Made by a program: the position numbers and the translations under genes. A stretch of 64,000 bases of DNA from Saposhnikovia divaricata (lineage: Eukaryota; Streptophyta; Magnoliopsida; Apiales; Apiaceae). The notes beneath the pieces are model-generated. The model had not been told where the DNA came from and made no database searches. It saw only the letters and a program-made list of their open reading frames with translations. Below, piece after piece: positions 45,763 through 57,832 of the stretch (positions are counted from its first letter, which is position 1; every line of letters begins with the position of its first letter). The DNA lies in assembly GCA_036435485.1 (NCBI GenBank), contig CM071595.1:103160580-103224579 (forward strand), given 5' to 3'.

Positions 45763-46280
45763 TGTTAGGCCGAATACACAATTATAATCACGATCGTATG
45801 AGAAATTAAAAATAGAATACCCATTTAAATAATTAAAAACTGTTTGGAATTAATAACTCCTCTCTCAGTGATGTAAAATATCTCAGAGAGCTGCTTAGGT
45901 TACAATGAATAATGCCTCACAATAATCGATTCCCTTCTAGGGTTAACCTAACTGTATTTATAAGATATACAGCTGCTATACAATCGATAATTGATACTCC
46001 TATAAATTAGCTATACAATTGTTATCAATTACGATTGCTACACGTCTCCTTAGTCAACTCAATCTCTTTGACAGCTATCCAATCTTCAAAGATATTGCTT
46101 CCATAATAAATCTTCAAAAACCGTTGACCAGTAGACGCTACCTCCAGACAGAGTTTAACAAACTCTGTCGAGCTTCCAACTGTCAGCGTTTAACTAAACT
46201 CTGACTGCTTCCAGCTAAACTCTGATTTATCACTGTAACACTTAAACACTGATTAATATTCACATCAATTATTTCTAACA
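45763..46280 (-). repeat. 3' LTR of the SIRE-type element
   Basis: 518 bp. On the minus strand it starts TGTTAGAAATAATTG and ends GGCCTAACA, with TGTTAG/CTAACA ends. It is preceded by the polypurine tract GGGGGAGAT (minus strand, 46289-46281). The flanking five bases outside the LTR are AATTC (45758-45762). It contains several AAACTCTG/CAGAGTTT words, including an inverted pair at 46143-46161. Confidence 0.85.
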
Positions 46281-46433
46281 ATCTCCCCCAACTTGTTCAT
46301 TAGCAAAAATGCACAAGTTTAACAATAATTGATGATGTCAAAACAAATAAATAAATACAGTGTTTAATATACAAACAGAGTTTAACTTCTACTTAACAAA
46401 ATCTACAAAAAACAAGAAGATTCTTACAGAGTT

Positions 46434-47543
46434 TTAATCCTTAATCTCCTCAACATCTGGTGTTGTTCTAAGGTAGTCAATAAGTAATCTTCTTTCAGCA
46501 TTCCCAAGCTCTGTCTGCATAACCTCCTTGATCTCCTTTAGCTTAAGATCATCTTCAGCAGTTTGATAAATAGCAGACCTCAAATCATAGATTTTGTTTC
46601 TCCTCATCTCATTCCCCAGCCTGATGAACTTTGCTTTAGCTGACTCTGAGTTAAAATCAAGAACTGTTATACCCAGGTCTGTCTTCAATTTAGCACTACC
46701 CTTCTTCATTTCAACAATATTCCCATGATAATCTCTGTATTTTGGGACATATTGACTTTTGTATTTCATCCCTCTGACTGCCAAATTATGTAACATTTTA
46801 TTTCTTAGCACATTTGCAGCTTGTTGAGTCCTTCAATTTTTCACCTTGAAAAGATATAGAACATATTCTAATTCCTCCCACAGCTTTAAATCAAGATCAT
46901 ACTCACCAATTTTGTATACAGTACCATCTTCCATGAAATACAATAGAAAGTCTTTCTCCAAACTTCTTTGATGAATCAACTGAACTGACTCCAGTCTGTC
47001 CAAACTCTCCTGAGTAACACCAAGACCTGGAACAGCCAGTGATGAAGGATCTCTAGGACCAGTGTTCATTCTAACTTCTTTATGAGAACCCAATCCAGAT
47101 TTATCTCGACCTTGTTTTTCTGTTAAAGCTCTACCATGCAGAAAATCAGTAGTAGTACCTCCAGTCATCAGAGATGGATCATGAAGAGTTGGTTTTCCAA
47201 AAACCATTTACATCTGAGTAGATAAAGGTGTCTGTACAATTTGTGTAGAAGCATAGGTTGTATTCTTCTTCTTTGAGTCTTATCCTTCATTAGCAATGTC
47301 TTTTAGCTTCAATCTGGCTTCAGCTTCTGTTGGTTTCTTAGATAATTGTGATCTTTGATCAGCACCAACATTTTCTTTAATCACAATGCCTTTAAGAGCA
47401 GGCCTAGGAGCTTTTTCTTTCTTTTTAAACTTTCCAGACTTTAAAGCTTTCTGATGTTGTTCTTGTAAGTTCTTTTCTTCAGCTTTAATATCTTCAATAG
47501 TAACTCCCTCTTCATTTTTTTCAAGAAATAACTTAGCAGCCAA
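46434..47543 (-). pseudogene. Env-like ORF of the SIRE element, C-terminal part
   Basis: Three frames (47543-47280, 47207-46833, 46811-46434) make up the C-terminal part of the third ORF. The last holds a charged segment (KYRDYHGNIVEMKKGSA, RLGNEMRRNKIYDLRSAIYQ, ERRLLIDYLRTTPDVEEI) that I know from ORFs next to plant SIRE-type elements. The first is Lys/Glu-rich and probably coiled-coil. Stops and frame changes separate the pieces. The product's role is unknown. The name env-like follows the position after pol, and no membrane segment is visible. Confidence 0.6.
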
Positions 47544-47713
47544 TTCCTCATCAGTCAGTGGATTTTAGTGAATAATAAACTCTTGGTGTTTGAAGTACCC
47601 TGAGTATCAATGTATATTCCAACAGACTTTGACTTGGAAGACTTGCTAAGTTTCAGACTTTGATCAGTTCTTAGTATTTTTTTCCCTTTGTCCTTTGCTC
47701 CTGCTCCTCCATC

Positions 47714-48790
47714 TTAAGTATCTTCATCCTCTTTAGTCAGAGTTTGAGATTGCCTGTACTTAGACTTAGCAACTCTCTCCCTCTTTTTGACATCATCAGG
47801 AATCAAGATAGAAGTGATCAGTTCCAAGGAGTTAGCAATGGAGTCAATCTTTCCAGACAAGATAGTCTGATTCTGTTCAACTTGACCCAGTCTCTGAAAC
47901 AGAGTTTCTTGAGCTTTGGAAATGGTCTTGAATTTTATTTGATTATCCCTCTGCATAGTCATATGTCTAGCAACAACATCAGCTCTTAGTTCATTAATTG
48001 ATTTTTGAGACTCATCAAATCTTTCATTCAGAGTCTTGACTTGAACAATGGTTGCTTGCAGACTGGAGATAATATCAGGATTTGAGATCTTTGTAGCAGA
48101 TTGATGAACAAATTTAGCTGCTCTTTCAATATGAAAAATATAGTCTGACTTATACCAATCCCTTGAATTTTTGGCAAAGTGCTCAGCTTCAATGTCATGT
48201 TGATCTGAAGGTTTAGAAAAAGGTGTGTGCTTAGCATCAATTTGAACTGGTATACTCTGAGAAGAGTTTGATTCTGCACTGCCTTCATCTTCAACATCAA
48301 CAGCTGCATCTTCAACTTGATCGGTATGTACTGCAACATTCTCTGCAACAATCTCTGCAGTTTCAATAACATTTACTGCTATTTCAGCAACAATCTTTGC
48401 AGTTGTGTCTCTAGCCTCAACAGACTTTGGAATTTCAACTTGTTCAACCTCTTCATCTTGTTCAGGAACCTGGTGAGCATCAGAGAATAGCTCAGTGTGT
48501 GATGCCACTGTTTCATCAAGTACTACAGTTGACTGATCAGCTGCACCAGTTTCTTCAGAGTTTGAAATAACAGGTGAGAGAGGAACATTAATGTTATTAG
48601 AGAATGGTATGAATGTTTCATCAAAATCATCCATAGCAGTAAAATCTTCTCTGTTGTCCTCATCCATTTGTACATTGGCAGCTTCTTCTGCAGTAGTTGT
48701 CTCAACAGTAGGTATTTCCTTTGAAATCACCCTGGAGCTTCAATGTTCATTTCTTCATCAGAATCATCAAGAATCAATCTTCTTCTTTTA
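47714..48790 (-). pseudogene. Env-like ORF of the SIRE element, acidic and coiled-coil middle part
   Basis: The main frame (48730-47714, 338 codons) starts strongly acidic (Glu/Asp/Val-rich, with repeated ETVE/VVAE-type segments). It then enters a predicted coiled coil (about residues 200-310: ILERFDESQKSINELRADV-like heptads, VEQNQTILSGKIDSI) and ends basic (KKRERVAKSKYRQ). No catalytic motif seen. It is separated from the N-terminal part by a frame break near 48735-49038. Confidence 0.6.
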
Positions 48791-49038
48791 GCCTGAGGCA
48801 CTTCAACTGTCTCTTCTTCAGTAGAATGATCTAAGACAGAAGGTGATGGAAGTCTGTTTACCCTTTCCTTTCTAGCCCTTTTAGGTCTGGCAGACTCCTT
48901 TTGAACTTTAGTAGAATCTCTTTTTGCTTTAGCTAATCGATGCTGTGTATTTGCTGCTGTGTGTTTTCTTCTACCTCCATGTTTTGGTTTGAGTTGGGTA
49001 ATAGATGGTTGTTGTTCAGGTTGAGGTGAAGGTTGAGG

Positions 49039-49977
49039 TTAGGTTTGTGTTTCAGAGTTTAGAGTTGGAGGTTCAATGGTTTGAGTTTGAGGTTCAATGT
49101 TTGAAGTTGGTTGTATAGGTTCAGTGTTTAGAGTTTGGTGAGGTTCAGAGTTTGTAGGTTCAGGGTTAGGCTGTGGAGGTTCTTGAGGTTGGTGTAGGAA
49201 ATTTTGAATTGCAAGAGGCAACACCAAATCAGGTAATTGCTCCTTGTTAGCATCTTTGTTGGTTAGATTAGAGAATATTCTCTTATTAACCTTAAAGGCT
49301 AATATGGTGTCATCCTCAGAAATTTCAACACTAGAAACACAAGCAGTGAATAATAATTGACAAAATCTAGCAAAATAGACAGCACTAGACTCTGACAACC
49401 TATCACCTAAATTCATTAAGACAAGTCTACCAAAATCGAAATTACTTCCATAGAGAAGAGAATACCCAATTTGAAGACTGTCAGTAGGAATGGCATCCCG
49501 GTTGGTGACTTTCTTGCCAAAAGCTCTTGTGATGCAATCAAAGAAGAAACTCCATTCCTTTCTGAGCCCTGGCCTTTTTACATTACCAAGCTTGTCTAAA
49601 GAACCAGAAAACCTCAGCTGCTGCAACATCTCCTTCAATTAATTCTCACCAGCAATAGTGTATGAAGTGTGAGTGTCAAAACCCATAGTATCTCTAACAG
49701 TTGCAGAAGTAATCACATACTCTGTCTCCTCATAAGTGAAAACAATTGATGGATTTCCATTCTCTCCTCCATCATCATACACAGAGTTATTCTAGAAGGT
49801 AGCAATCTGTGTGGCAGAAAGCGTTTGTGGTTCGACTAGAGCTGTTCCAATCTCTGAATCTCTCAAAATTTTTTGAATCAAGTGAAACGCCTCTGGAACC
49901 TTTTCATTGTTCAATGGGGCTGCATAATTGTTGGGAACAAACAACAATCCTTGGGCAGTAAAAGCTTTAGTGGCCAT
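49039..49977 (-). pseudogene. Env-like ORF of the SIRE element, N-terminal part
   Basis: Starts at 49977 (MATKAFTAQGLLFVPNNYAA) and contains FHLIQKILRDSEIGTALVEP, VYDDGGENGNPSIVF, EWSFFFDCITRAFGKK and YFARFCQLLFTACV. This is a conserved globular block found in ORFs beside plant SIRE-type copia elements, of unknown function. In-frame stops lie near 49791 and 49640. The C-terminal end is a Pro/Gln/Thr-rich stretch (EPPQPNPEPTNSEPHQ). Confidence 0.7.
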
Positions 49978-51379
49978 TAGAATTGATTTGAGAAGAAAAT
50001 ATGAGTGAAAAAGATATGTAGCAAAGGTGTTTGTGAAAATGTGTAAATGAGATAGTAAGAAACTGTGAGTGAGTTGTGGGCAGAGAGAATAACCGTGTAA
50101 GTAAAAATGATTAGTGTTGTAATGAAAAAGTAAAACCCAATCGTTTTAACATTAATACACTCAACCAATTACTCAATTAATGTGCAAGTGGAACACATTA
50201 GTGGGTGAGTGGGACACGTGGCACATATATAATGGAACAACTATGCACGTTCAGTAACTATAACAATAATTACTGCTAATTTCTCTCCCATTACCAACAC
50301 ACTTTACCACTCCAACACTCATTAATAGTTGGCAATAATTTATTTCATTTTTCAAAAACTCTTTTTGCCCCAAGTATGTAAATTGTCTGAAATAAATTAC
50401 CTTAGAGTATTAGACAAAATTCATCAGCGTTTGTCAATTCTCCAACTGCATTACCATAATCCTTTCAAAAACTGCACAGGTGTGAATATATGTGTGTGTA
50501 TAGCAGAGTTTACTAATTCAAATTTTATAGCATCTAATTTTCATAAAACCCATAAAGTAAATCAGTAAACACTGGATGCACAAACTCTCATAGTAAACAC
50601 GGAATGTATGATGAATGCTAAACTCTGTAGTAAACAATTTATATACAGTAATATTTAATTAATTTATAACCCCCTGTTTTTTTTTCTCCAGTAATCAGAG
50701 GTTGGAACTAGTCACCAAAAATCCTGTAATTTTAGCCCTTATCAGTCTGATAAGTTCCTGGGTCTTTCTAGTCTTCGACTAGTCACCAAAAAATAGAGAA
50801 TTTTAGCCCTTACTATATACCAGTAAGTTCCTGGGTCGTCCTAGTCGCCAACATAATCTCAAAGGAGTTCTAATAGTCTATTATACATTTACTTTGGGGG
50901 TAGACTAATAACAGAATTTTAACTTAACAGTGTATAACTAACAGAGTTTAGAGCTCATCAACATCAGAAATTATTCATGAGAGGCAATGCACACATTATT
51001 TACAGACTCAGAGTTTAGGATAAAGAAACTAAGAGATGCTATAAATTTGAAACAGTATCATGCTGTGTTAATTTTCTGCACAATCTAAGATTAGATCACA
51101 AATAACTTTGAAGGATTCATGATTAATTACTGAGAATCATGCTTCATACAAATTTCTTCATTGGTGTTAACATTCAGACAAAAACATTATCAGAGTTTCT
51201 CAGAGTTTATCCAACATGTCAACAGTGTATGACTTACAGAGCATGCTAACAGAGTTCAACAGTTAACGAACAGAGTTTGCATAGCAGAGTTTAACAACAA
51301 AGTTCACATAGCAGTTAACATACCACATAATTATGAGCAACACATTACATAAGTAAAATTTTGAGTTTAACCAATATCT
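49978..51379 (-). other. Non-coding spacer of the SIRE element between pol and the third ORF
   Basis: About 1.4 kb with no frame. It is rich in CAGAGTTT and related words (for example two at 51191-51208 and two at 51271-51293). A short internal repeat TTTTAGCCCTTA...AGTTCCTGGGTC occurs twice (50731-50763 and 50803-50836). The part before the ORF start (50168-49978) is probably the leader of a spliced or separate mRNA for the third ORF, but no signal proves it. Confidence 0.55.
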
Positions 51380-53253
51380 CTAGTCAAAACCAGAGATCAT
51401 TCCTAGTTCATTTACCAGCCTTGTAAATACAGCTTCACTCAATGGCTTGGTGAAAATATCTGCAAGCTGTTGTTTTGTAGACACAAAATGAAGTTCAATA
51501 TTCCCTTCCTCTACATGTTCTCTGATAAAGTGGTACCTTATGCTGATGTGCTTGGTCATTGAATGCTGTACTGGATTACCTGTCATAGCAATAGCACTTT
51601 GATTATCACAGTAAATAGGTATTTTACTGTAACTCAATCCATAATCCAGCAATTGATTCTTCATCCACAGAATCTGTGCACAACAGCTACCAGCAGCAAT
51701 ATACTCTGCTTCAGCTGTAGATGTAGAAATTGATTTCTATTTCTTGCTGTACCAAGAAACTAGTCTATCACCTAGAAATTGACAACTTCCACTGGTGCTT
51801 TTTCTGTCTATCTTGCAGCCTGCAAAGTCTGCATCAGAGTAACCAAGTAGCTTGAAATCTGATTCTCTAGGATACCACATACCTAAGGTTATGGTCCTTT
51901 TGAGATACTTAAAAATCCTCTTCACAGCTGTTAGATGTGGTTCTCTGGGGTCTGCCTGAAACCTTGCACAGAGACAAGTTGCATACATGATATCAGGCTT
52001 GTTAGCTGTTAGATAAAGAAGAGACCCTATCATGCCTCTGTAGTTTGTCATATCAACTGAAGCTCCTGTGTCTTTGTCCAACTTTGTTGCTGTTGCCATG
52101 GGAGTTGATGCAGATGAGCAGTCAAGCATACCAAATTTCTTGAGAAGATTTCTGGTATATTTTGCTTGATTTATGAAAATTCCATCATCTGTTTGCTTCA
52201 CCTGTAGGCCTAGAAAATAACTAAGCTCTCCCATCATGCTCATTTGATACCTGGACTGCATGAGCTTGGCAAACTTTTTACAGAGTTTATCATTAGTAGA
52301 CCAAAAATTATGTCATCAACATATATCTGAACTAAAAGCAAGTCATCACCATAGTTAAAATAGAACAGTGTTTTATTAATTGCACCTCTGTTGAACCCAC
52401 TTTCTAAAAGAAATTGAGCCAGAGTTTCATACCTTGCTCTTGGTACCTGCTTAAGTCCATAGAGTGCCTTATCCAGCCTGTAGACATAGTCTGGATATTT
52501 TGGGTCCACAAAACCTAGTGGTTGTTCAATAAACACTTCTTCTTCAAGCTTCCCATTCAGAAAAGCACTTTTCACATCCATCTCAAATACCTTGAATTTC
52601 TTGTGAGAGGCATATGCTAGAAAAATTCTTATTGCCTCCAATCTTGCAACTGGAGCAAAAGTTTCATCATAGTCTATTCCTTCCTGCTGTGAATAGCCTT
52701 TTGCCACAAGTCAAGCCTTGTTCCTTGTAACAACTCCCTCACTGTCAGTTTTGTTTCTGAAAACCCATCTAGTACCAACAACAGATCTATTCTTTGGTCT
52801 AGGTACAAGTGTCCATACTTCATTCCTCTCATATTCATTTAACTCCTCCTGCATTGCTGTTATCCAATCAGCATCTTGAAGAGCTTCTTCTACCTTATTT
52901 GGTTCGTTCTTAGACAAGAATGCATGAAACAAACATTCGTTTGTTGTAGCACTCCTTGTTCTTACTGTTGCATCTGGATCTCCAATAATTAAATCAAGTG
53001 TATGAGATTTTGTCCATTTCCTAGCAGAAGGTAAATGGCTTCTATCAGTATTTGATCCTCCCCCTTGATCCATGTTCTCCTGATTTTCTTGTTGTCTTTC
53101 TTCATTTTCTGAGGCTCCCCCTGAATTTGACTGCTCAGAGTTTGAACTGTCAGATTTTGCACTTTCTGAGTTTGAGTCATCAGAGTTTGATCCAGATTTT
53201 TCAGTTGACTCACTATCAGAATTTGATTCATCACTTTGATCATGCCCCCTCAA
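51380..53253 (-). pseudogene. SIRE pol: reverse transcriptase and RNase H, broken
   Basis: Pieces in order are: 53253-52711 (Ser/Asp/Glu-rich linker, then DADWITAMQEELNEYERNEVW), 52707-52240 (KGYSQQEGIDYDETFAPVA, EMDVKSAFLNGKLEEEVF, catalytic QIYVDDIIFG), 52261-51737 (GELSYFLGLQVKQ, GSLLYLTANKPDIMYA, GYSDADFAGCK) and 51664-51380 (RNase H end, DNQSAIAMTGNPVQHSM, QQLADIFTKPL). Stops lie near 52710 and 51736, and a frameshift near 52250. All catalytic boxes remain visible. The lesions make a single product impossible. Confidence 0.9.
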
Positions 53254-54715
53254 CTGGTTCTCCCCTTTGTTCTGGCTGAGAAGTTTCTTCAGTGTTTACT
53301 AGTATAGGTTCAGAGTATGCTTCAATAGAGTTTGTCAGATCAGTTTCATCAGAGTTTACTTCATCAGAGATTAAGTCTTCATTTTCAAAGTGCAGTTGAT
53401 CATGTTTATCTACATCTTCAAGTCCAGTTATTTTCTTGTCATCAAATGACACATGAATTGACTCCATGATCACTTTAGTTCTCAGATTATAAACTCTGAA
53501 TGCCTTAGTTGATAGTGGATAGCCAACAAAAATTCCTTCATCAGCTTTTAACTCAAATTTATTCAATTGTTCAGGGTGAGTTTTCAACACAAAGCATTTG
53601 CACCCAAAAATATGAAAATATTTCAGGTTTAGCTTCTTTTCCCTCACCATCTCATATGGTGTTTTTCCATGCTTGTTGATCAGTGTGGCATTTTGAGTAA
53701 AACAGGCTGTTTGAACTGTTTCTGCCCAGAAATAGGTTGGCAATTTTGTTTCATCAAGCATAGTTCTGGCAGCTTCTATCAAGGTTCTGTTCTTCCTCTC
53801 AACTACACCATTTTACTGTGGTGTACCAGGTGCAGAAAACTCTTGCTTCAATCCTCTATTCTTGCAGAATTCTTCCATTGTTGCATTCCTGAATTCAGTT
53901 CCATTATCACTCCTGATTATTTTGACTTTGTGTTTTGATCCTTTGTCCAGCAGCTTTACATGCTCCATCAGAGTTAATGCAGTTTCATCTTTCTTTGCTA
54001 GAAAATACACCCATGTATATCTGGTGTGTTCATCAACAATGACTAGAGCATATTTCTTTCTTCCAATTGACAAGACATTCACTAGTCCAAAGAGATCAAC
54101 ATGTAGAAGATGATAAGGATCAACAATTGAAGATTCAGACTTTCTCTTGAAAGATGACTTCCTTCGTTTGGCCTTTTGACAGGAATCACAGTGGCCATCA
54201 ACATTTAATAAGGACTTTGGAAGTCCTCTTACAAGATCCTTTCTTATCAACTCATTAATGCTGTTCAGATTAAGATGAGAGAGTTTCTTATGCCACTTCC
54301 AACTCTCTTCACTAGACATTCTTGTGGACAGGCACACAACTTTTCCATCAGAGTTTGCCAATAACTTTGCTTCATAGATATTATTGTGCCTGAGTCCAAC
54401 TAGAACAACTTTCCCTGTAGATTTACTGATGATTTCACAGTATTCAGGCTGAAAATCTACATGAAATCCTCTATCACAGATTTGACTCACAGATAGCAGA
54501 TCATGCTTGAGTCCTGGAACCAGAGCTACATTTATGATGATGACACTTCCAAGATTGATATTGCCATATCCCAGAGTACGTCCTATGTTGCCATCTCCAT
54601 AGGAAACTTTTGGGCCAGCCTTCTCCATATACTCTGATAGCAGGGCTTTATTTCCAGTCATGTGTCCTGAACATCCACTGTCCACGACTAGGATACTCTC
54701 CCTGACGCCCTGCAA
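53240..54715 (-). pseudogene. SIRE pol: aspartic protease and integrase, broken
   Basis: Frame 54715-53813 begins with the protease motif VVDSGCSGHMTG (catalytic D in DSG). It continues to the integrase zinc-binding part (SHLNLNSINEL, CDSCQKAKRRKSSF) and the catalytic D positions (LLHVDLFGLV, IIRSDNGTEF). A stop at about 53815 interrupts it just before the catalytic glutamate region. Frame 53782-53240 gives the integrase C-terminal half (TPYEMVREKKLNLKYFHIFGCKCF). Confidence 0.88.
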
Positions 54716-54725
54716 TCACAAACAA

Positions 54726-56459
54726 TTACTGAAGATTAGATTTAATGATCCAGACTTGCTTGGATCCTTTGGCTTTCTTAATTTTGTTAACTTTAACAGC
54801 GGAATTTACATTATCAGAGTTTAAGCTAACTTTATCAGAGTTTACACTTGCAGAATTAACCTTAACCCATTTCAAATTGGGCTTAAGTTCATAGTAGTTA
54901 TGATAAGTAGCATGATAATCCCTGCAAGTATAAATAGAATGCCAAGTACTTCCACAATGTTTGCATAAAGTCTGTGGTCTAGTTCTAACATTATCTTTCT
55001 TTACTTCAGACTTGGAAGGTAAAGAATTAATGTTTTTGTTCTTCCTGCAGAAACTAGCAAGATGGTTAGTGCTACCACAGTTATGACATGTCTTTCTTGG
55101 AGCAAAAGTAGCAAGCATTGGATAATTACCTTGAGTAATGCCTACTTTACCATTTCTATTCTTCCTAGACACTTTCTGTTTCTTGACAGATTTTAACTCC
55201 CTAAGCTTATGCTTGAGTTGTTTATCTGTCATTGAACCAATATTAACCAGTTTAACACTAGTTTTCACTGGTTCTTTCTTAACAGCGTCTTTTTCAGCTT
55301 CAGACCTAGGTTCATTTATTCCATGAACAAATTTTGTAGATGGAAGATGTGTTCTAATTTTGACTTTGTTTTGAAACCTAACTCCATCTCCCTCACAGTA
55401 ACCTAAACTAATTGTGTCTGACTGAAAAACCTCTTGAGTGTCTTTTCCAGAATGAGTCCAAGTTTTAATTATGTGATTTGCCTTCTCCAATTCGGATTCT
55501 AGTTGCTTATATTTTCCTAGCAAATCCTGTTTTAGATAAACAACATCATCTCTTTCTTTCTGAACTTGTTGCATGTTTTCAAGTTTCTCTTCAACAATTT
55601 TATTTCTCACTTTAAGTTCAGAATTTTCAGATTTGATTCTCTCATTCTCTAAAGTCTGTTCCCTATAACTGATATGTAAAGCCTTAAGATAAATTCTTAA
55701 TTCAGTTATATCATCAGTATTATAAGCATAGGTAGTTAGAGGTACCTTGTTTTCAGAATATTCAGATTCATTCTCAATAGAAGCCATGAGAGCATAGTTA
55801 ACATCCTCATCTGAGTCTGAAGTGTCTGCCCAGTCTCTGCCTTTTGTGAAGAGTGCTTTTTCAGTTTTACCCTTCTTCCACTCAGGAGCATAGTGACCCA
55901 TCTCCTTACACTTGTAGCATTGAATCTCAGACTTGTCCTTCTTCCCAGACTTGGTATCCTTTCTCTCAGACTTTCTGAAACTTTTTCTGTCAGAATTTGA
56001 ATCTTTCTTAGAAAACCTTTTGCCCTTCTTGAAGTTCTTGAAACCCATCTTCTTGAAGGTCTTCACCATCAAAGCAGCCATTTGCAACATTTCTTCTTCA
56101 TCATCCTCAGAATCAGATGATTCATCAGAGTTTGAATCAACTTCAGAGTTTGATGACTCACTTTCAGAATGTATGACTAAAGCCTTTCCCTTAGCTTTCT
56201 TTCTTGATGCTTCTTTCTTCAATGGTTTTTCTTCAACCTTAAGAGCAACAGACTTTGTCTTCTTGCCTGATCTCCTGTTTCTCTGCTCCAATTCCAATTC
56301 ATGAGTTTTGAGCAGCCCATAGATTTCATCAATCTCAGTATCAGCAAGATCATAGTTATCTCTTATGGTGGTTGTCTTCACATCCCACTTTTCAGGTAAA
56401 GCAAGAAGAAATTTGAGATTTGAGTCTTCCAGATCATACTCTTTATTAACCAATGACAA
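54726..56459 (-). pseudogene. SIRE gag, N-terminus missing
   Basis: 577 codons in one open frame: the end of the capsid-like part (LKFLLALPEKWDVKTT), a Ser/Asp/Lys-rich stretch, a CCHC knuckle (CYKCKEMGHYAPEW, where the last Cys is changed), a coiled coil, and two further knuckles (CHNCGSTNHLASFC, CKHCGSTWHSIYTC). The real start lies upstream and has been separated by the Athila insertion at 56463, so the Met at 56459 is internal. Several knuckles are a feature of SIRE-type gag. Confidence 0.85.
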
Positions 56460-56462
56460 ATC

Positions 56463-57721
56463 TGATAAGTAGATTTTATATCCACTGGGAATGCCTCCGT
56501 TCGGCTTAAATTGATTGTTTTGGACTCAAGTTGTTGTAGTTTTGATGTGTTTTGCTGAGTTGTGCAGATTTACGAGAATGTTGATTAAAGTTGATGCTTC
56601 TATCGTTTTTGGAGAATTAATTAATTAAAATTCGGATTTTTGAGAAGGGCTGCGCACTTTATACTGTTTGGGCCATATCTGGAGTTCTAGAAGTCCGTTT
56701 TCAGCCCATTTACAGTCCACGCGAAGCTTGAGAGATTTTCTACAATATGGGATAGGTTTCACACGACCAGGCCGCGTGTGGTGGGCCCAGGAAGCACGAC
56801 CAGCAGATAGATGGAAGCAGAAAAATTACTGTTTTGCCCTTTTCTAGTTCTAATTGTATTTTAGGCAATTTTTAATACCTGAATTGAATTCTAATTGTAA
56901 TAGAAGGTAATATCTTGCTGGGCAAGATTTGTAGAGCCTATTTAAACACATCTTACCATTGTAAATCATAACAATTCATAGCTGTAAATCGTATCAAGGT
57001 ACTTTCGATCTTCAATTCTTTCTTCAATATTATGTTTTCATTCATTATCATTATTATTATGATTTCTTTATTAAATATGCGTAACTAATTCTCTAATCTG
57101 AGGATTGGGTAGTATTCCTTGGTATTCATGCATGCTTGATTATGTGATTTTCTGCCTGGCTGATTTGTTAATGAGATCTTAACACAATTAGGGGAGTCAT
57201 GAACCTTTGATTGTATTCTAGGGATTGTAATAAGCTTGGGAGAGAAGTTGCAATCTTAGTACATGATTTAACAGACATAATTTGAATATTAGATCGGGAG
57301 ATTAATAGGAGAATTGTGAGACATATAATTCTTGGCATATAACAGTTTATAGGTATACTTTGATTGTATCACGGGAGTGTCAATTACGGTGTAGCTGTAA
57401 GCACTATATTGTAGCCTGGGAGGGTGCAGTATAACTTTAGAAGAATTGTTTTCAGCAAGGTAGGAACACAGATATCACATTAATATTGAGCATGTATTGA
57501 AACCAGGTGAAGAACCCCAGTTCTTAGATTGTTTTCCAACATATTTGAATCTCAGTTTAAAATCAATTCTTAGCGTTTATAATTAGTTCTTGGTTAATTT
57601 AGTTAAAACACAAACCCAAAGATTTTTCTCACACACTTCTAGACGTAAAGAGATAAGATACTTGAACTTGATATTACATTCAGTCCTTCCCTGCGAACGA
57701 ACAACAAAAATACTACTAACA
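56463..57721 (+). repeat. 5' LTR of the Athila-type element
   Basis: About 1.26 kb, from TGATAAGTAGATTTTATATC to ATACTACTAACA. It shares its first half with the LTR at 44333. A likely promoter region is TAGAGCCTATTTAAACACATC at about 56933-56953. Confidence 0.85.
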
Positions 57722-57724
57722 AAT

Positions 57725-57743
57725 TGGCGCCGCTGCCGGGGAA
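57725..57743 (+). other. Primer-binding site (Athila type)
   Basis: TGGCGCCGCTGCCGGGGAA three bases after the LTR, the primer-binding sequence typical of Athila elements. Confidence 0.9.
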
Positions 57744-57832
57744 GGCAGTAAAGTTGAGTTTAGGTTAATTGTTTCTTATTGTTTAGATTTTAATTGGTTC
57801 CACAAGTTGTTTTGTTGGTGATTTTCAGGTGT

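Larger units (their letters stand above)
45763..56462 (-). mobile_element. SIRE/Maximus-type Ty1/copia retrotransposon, interrupted and broken
   Basis: Minus-strand element with, in transcription order, the rest of gag (56459-54726), protease and integrase (54715-53240), reverse transcriptase and RNase H (53253-51380), a non-coding spacer, an env-like third ORF (49977-46434), a polypurine tract and the 3' LTR (46280-45763). The gag with three CCHC-like knuckles and the long ORF after pol point to the SIRE/Maximus lineage. All ORFs contain stops or frameshifts. The 5' LTR and the first part of gag are cut off by the Athila element inserted at 56463. Confidence 0.88.

Noticed and set aside
57794..57832. 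Athila frame starting at 57794
   Set aside because: That codon is TTG. The first ATG of the frame is at 57833 and gives the expected gag start.
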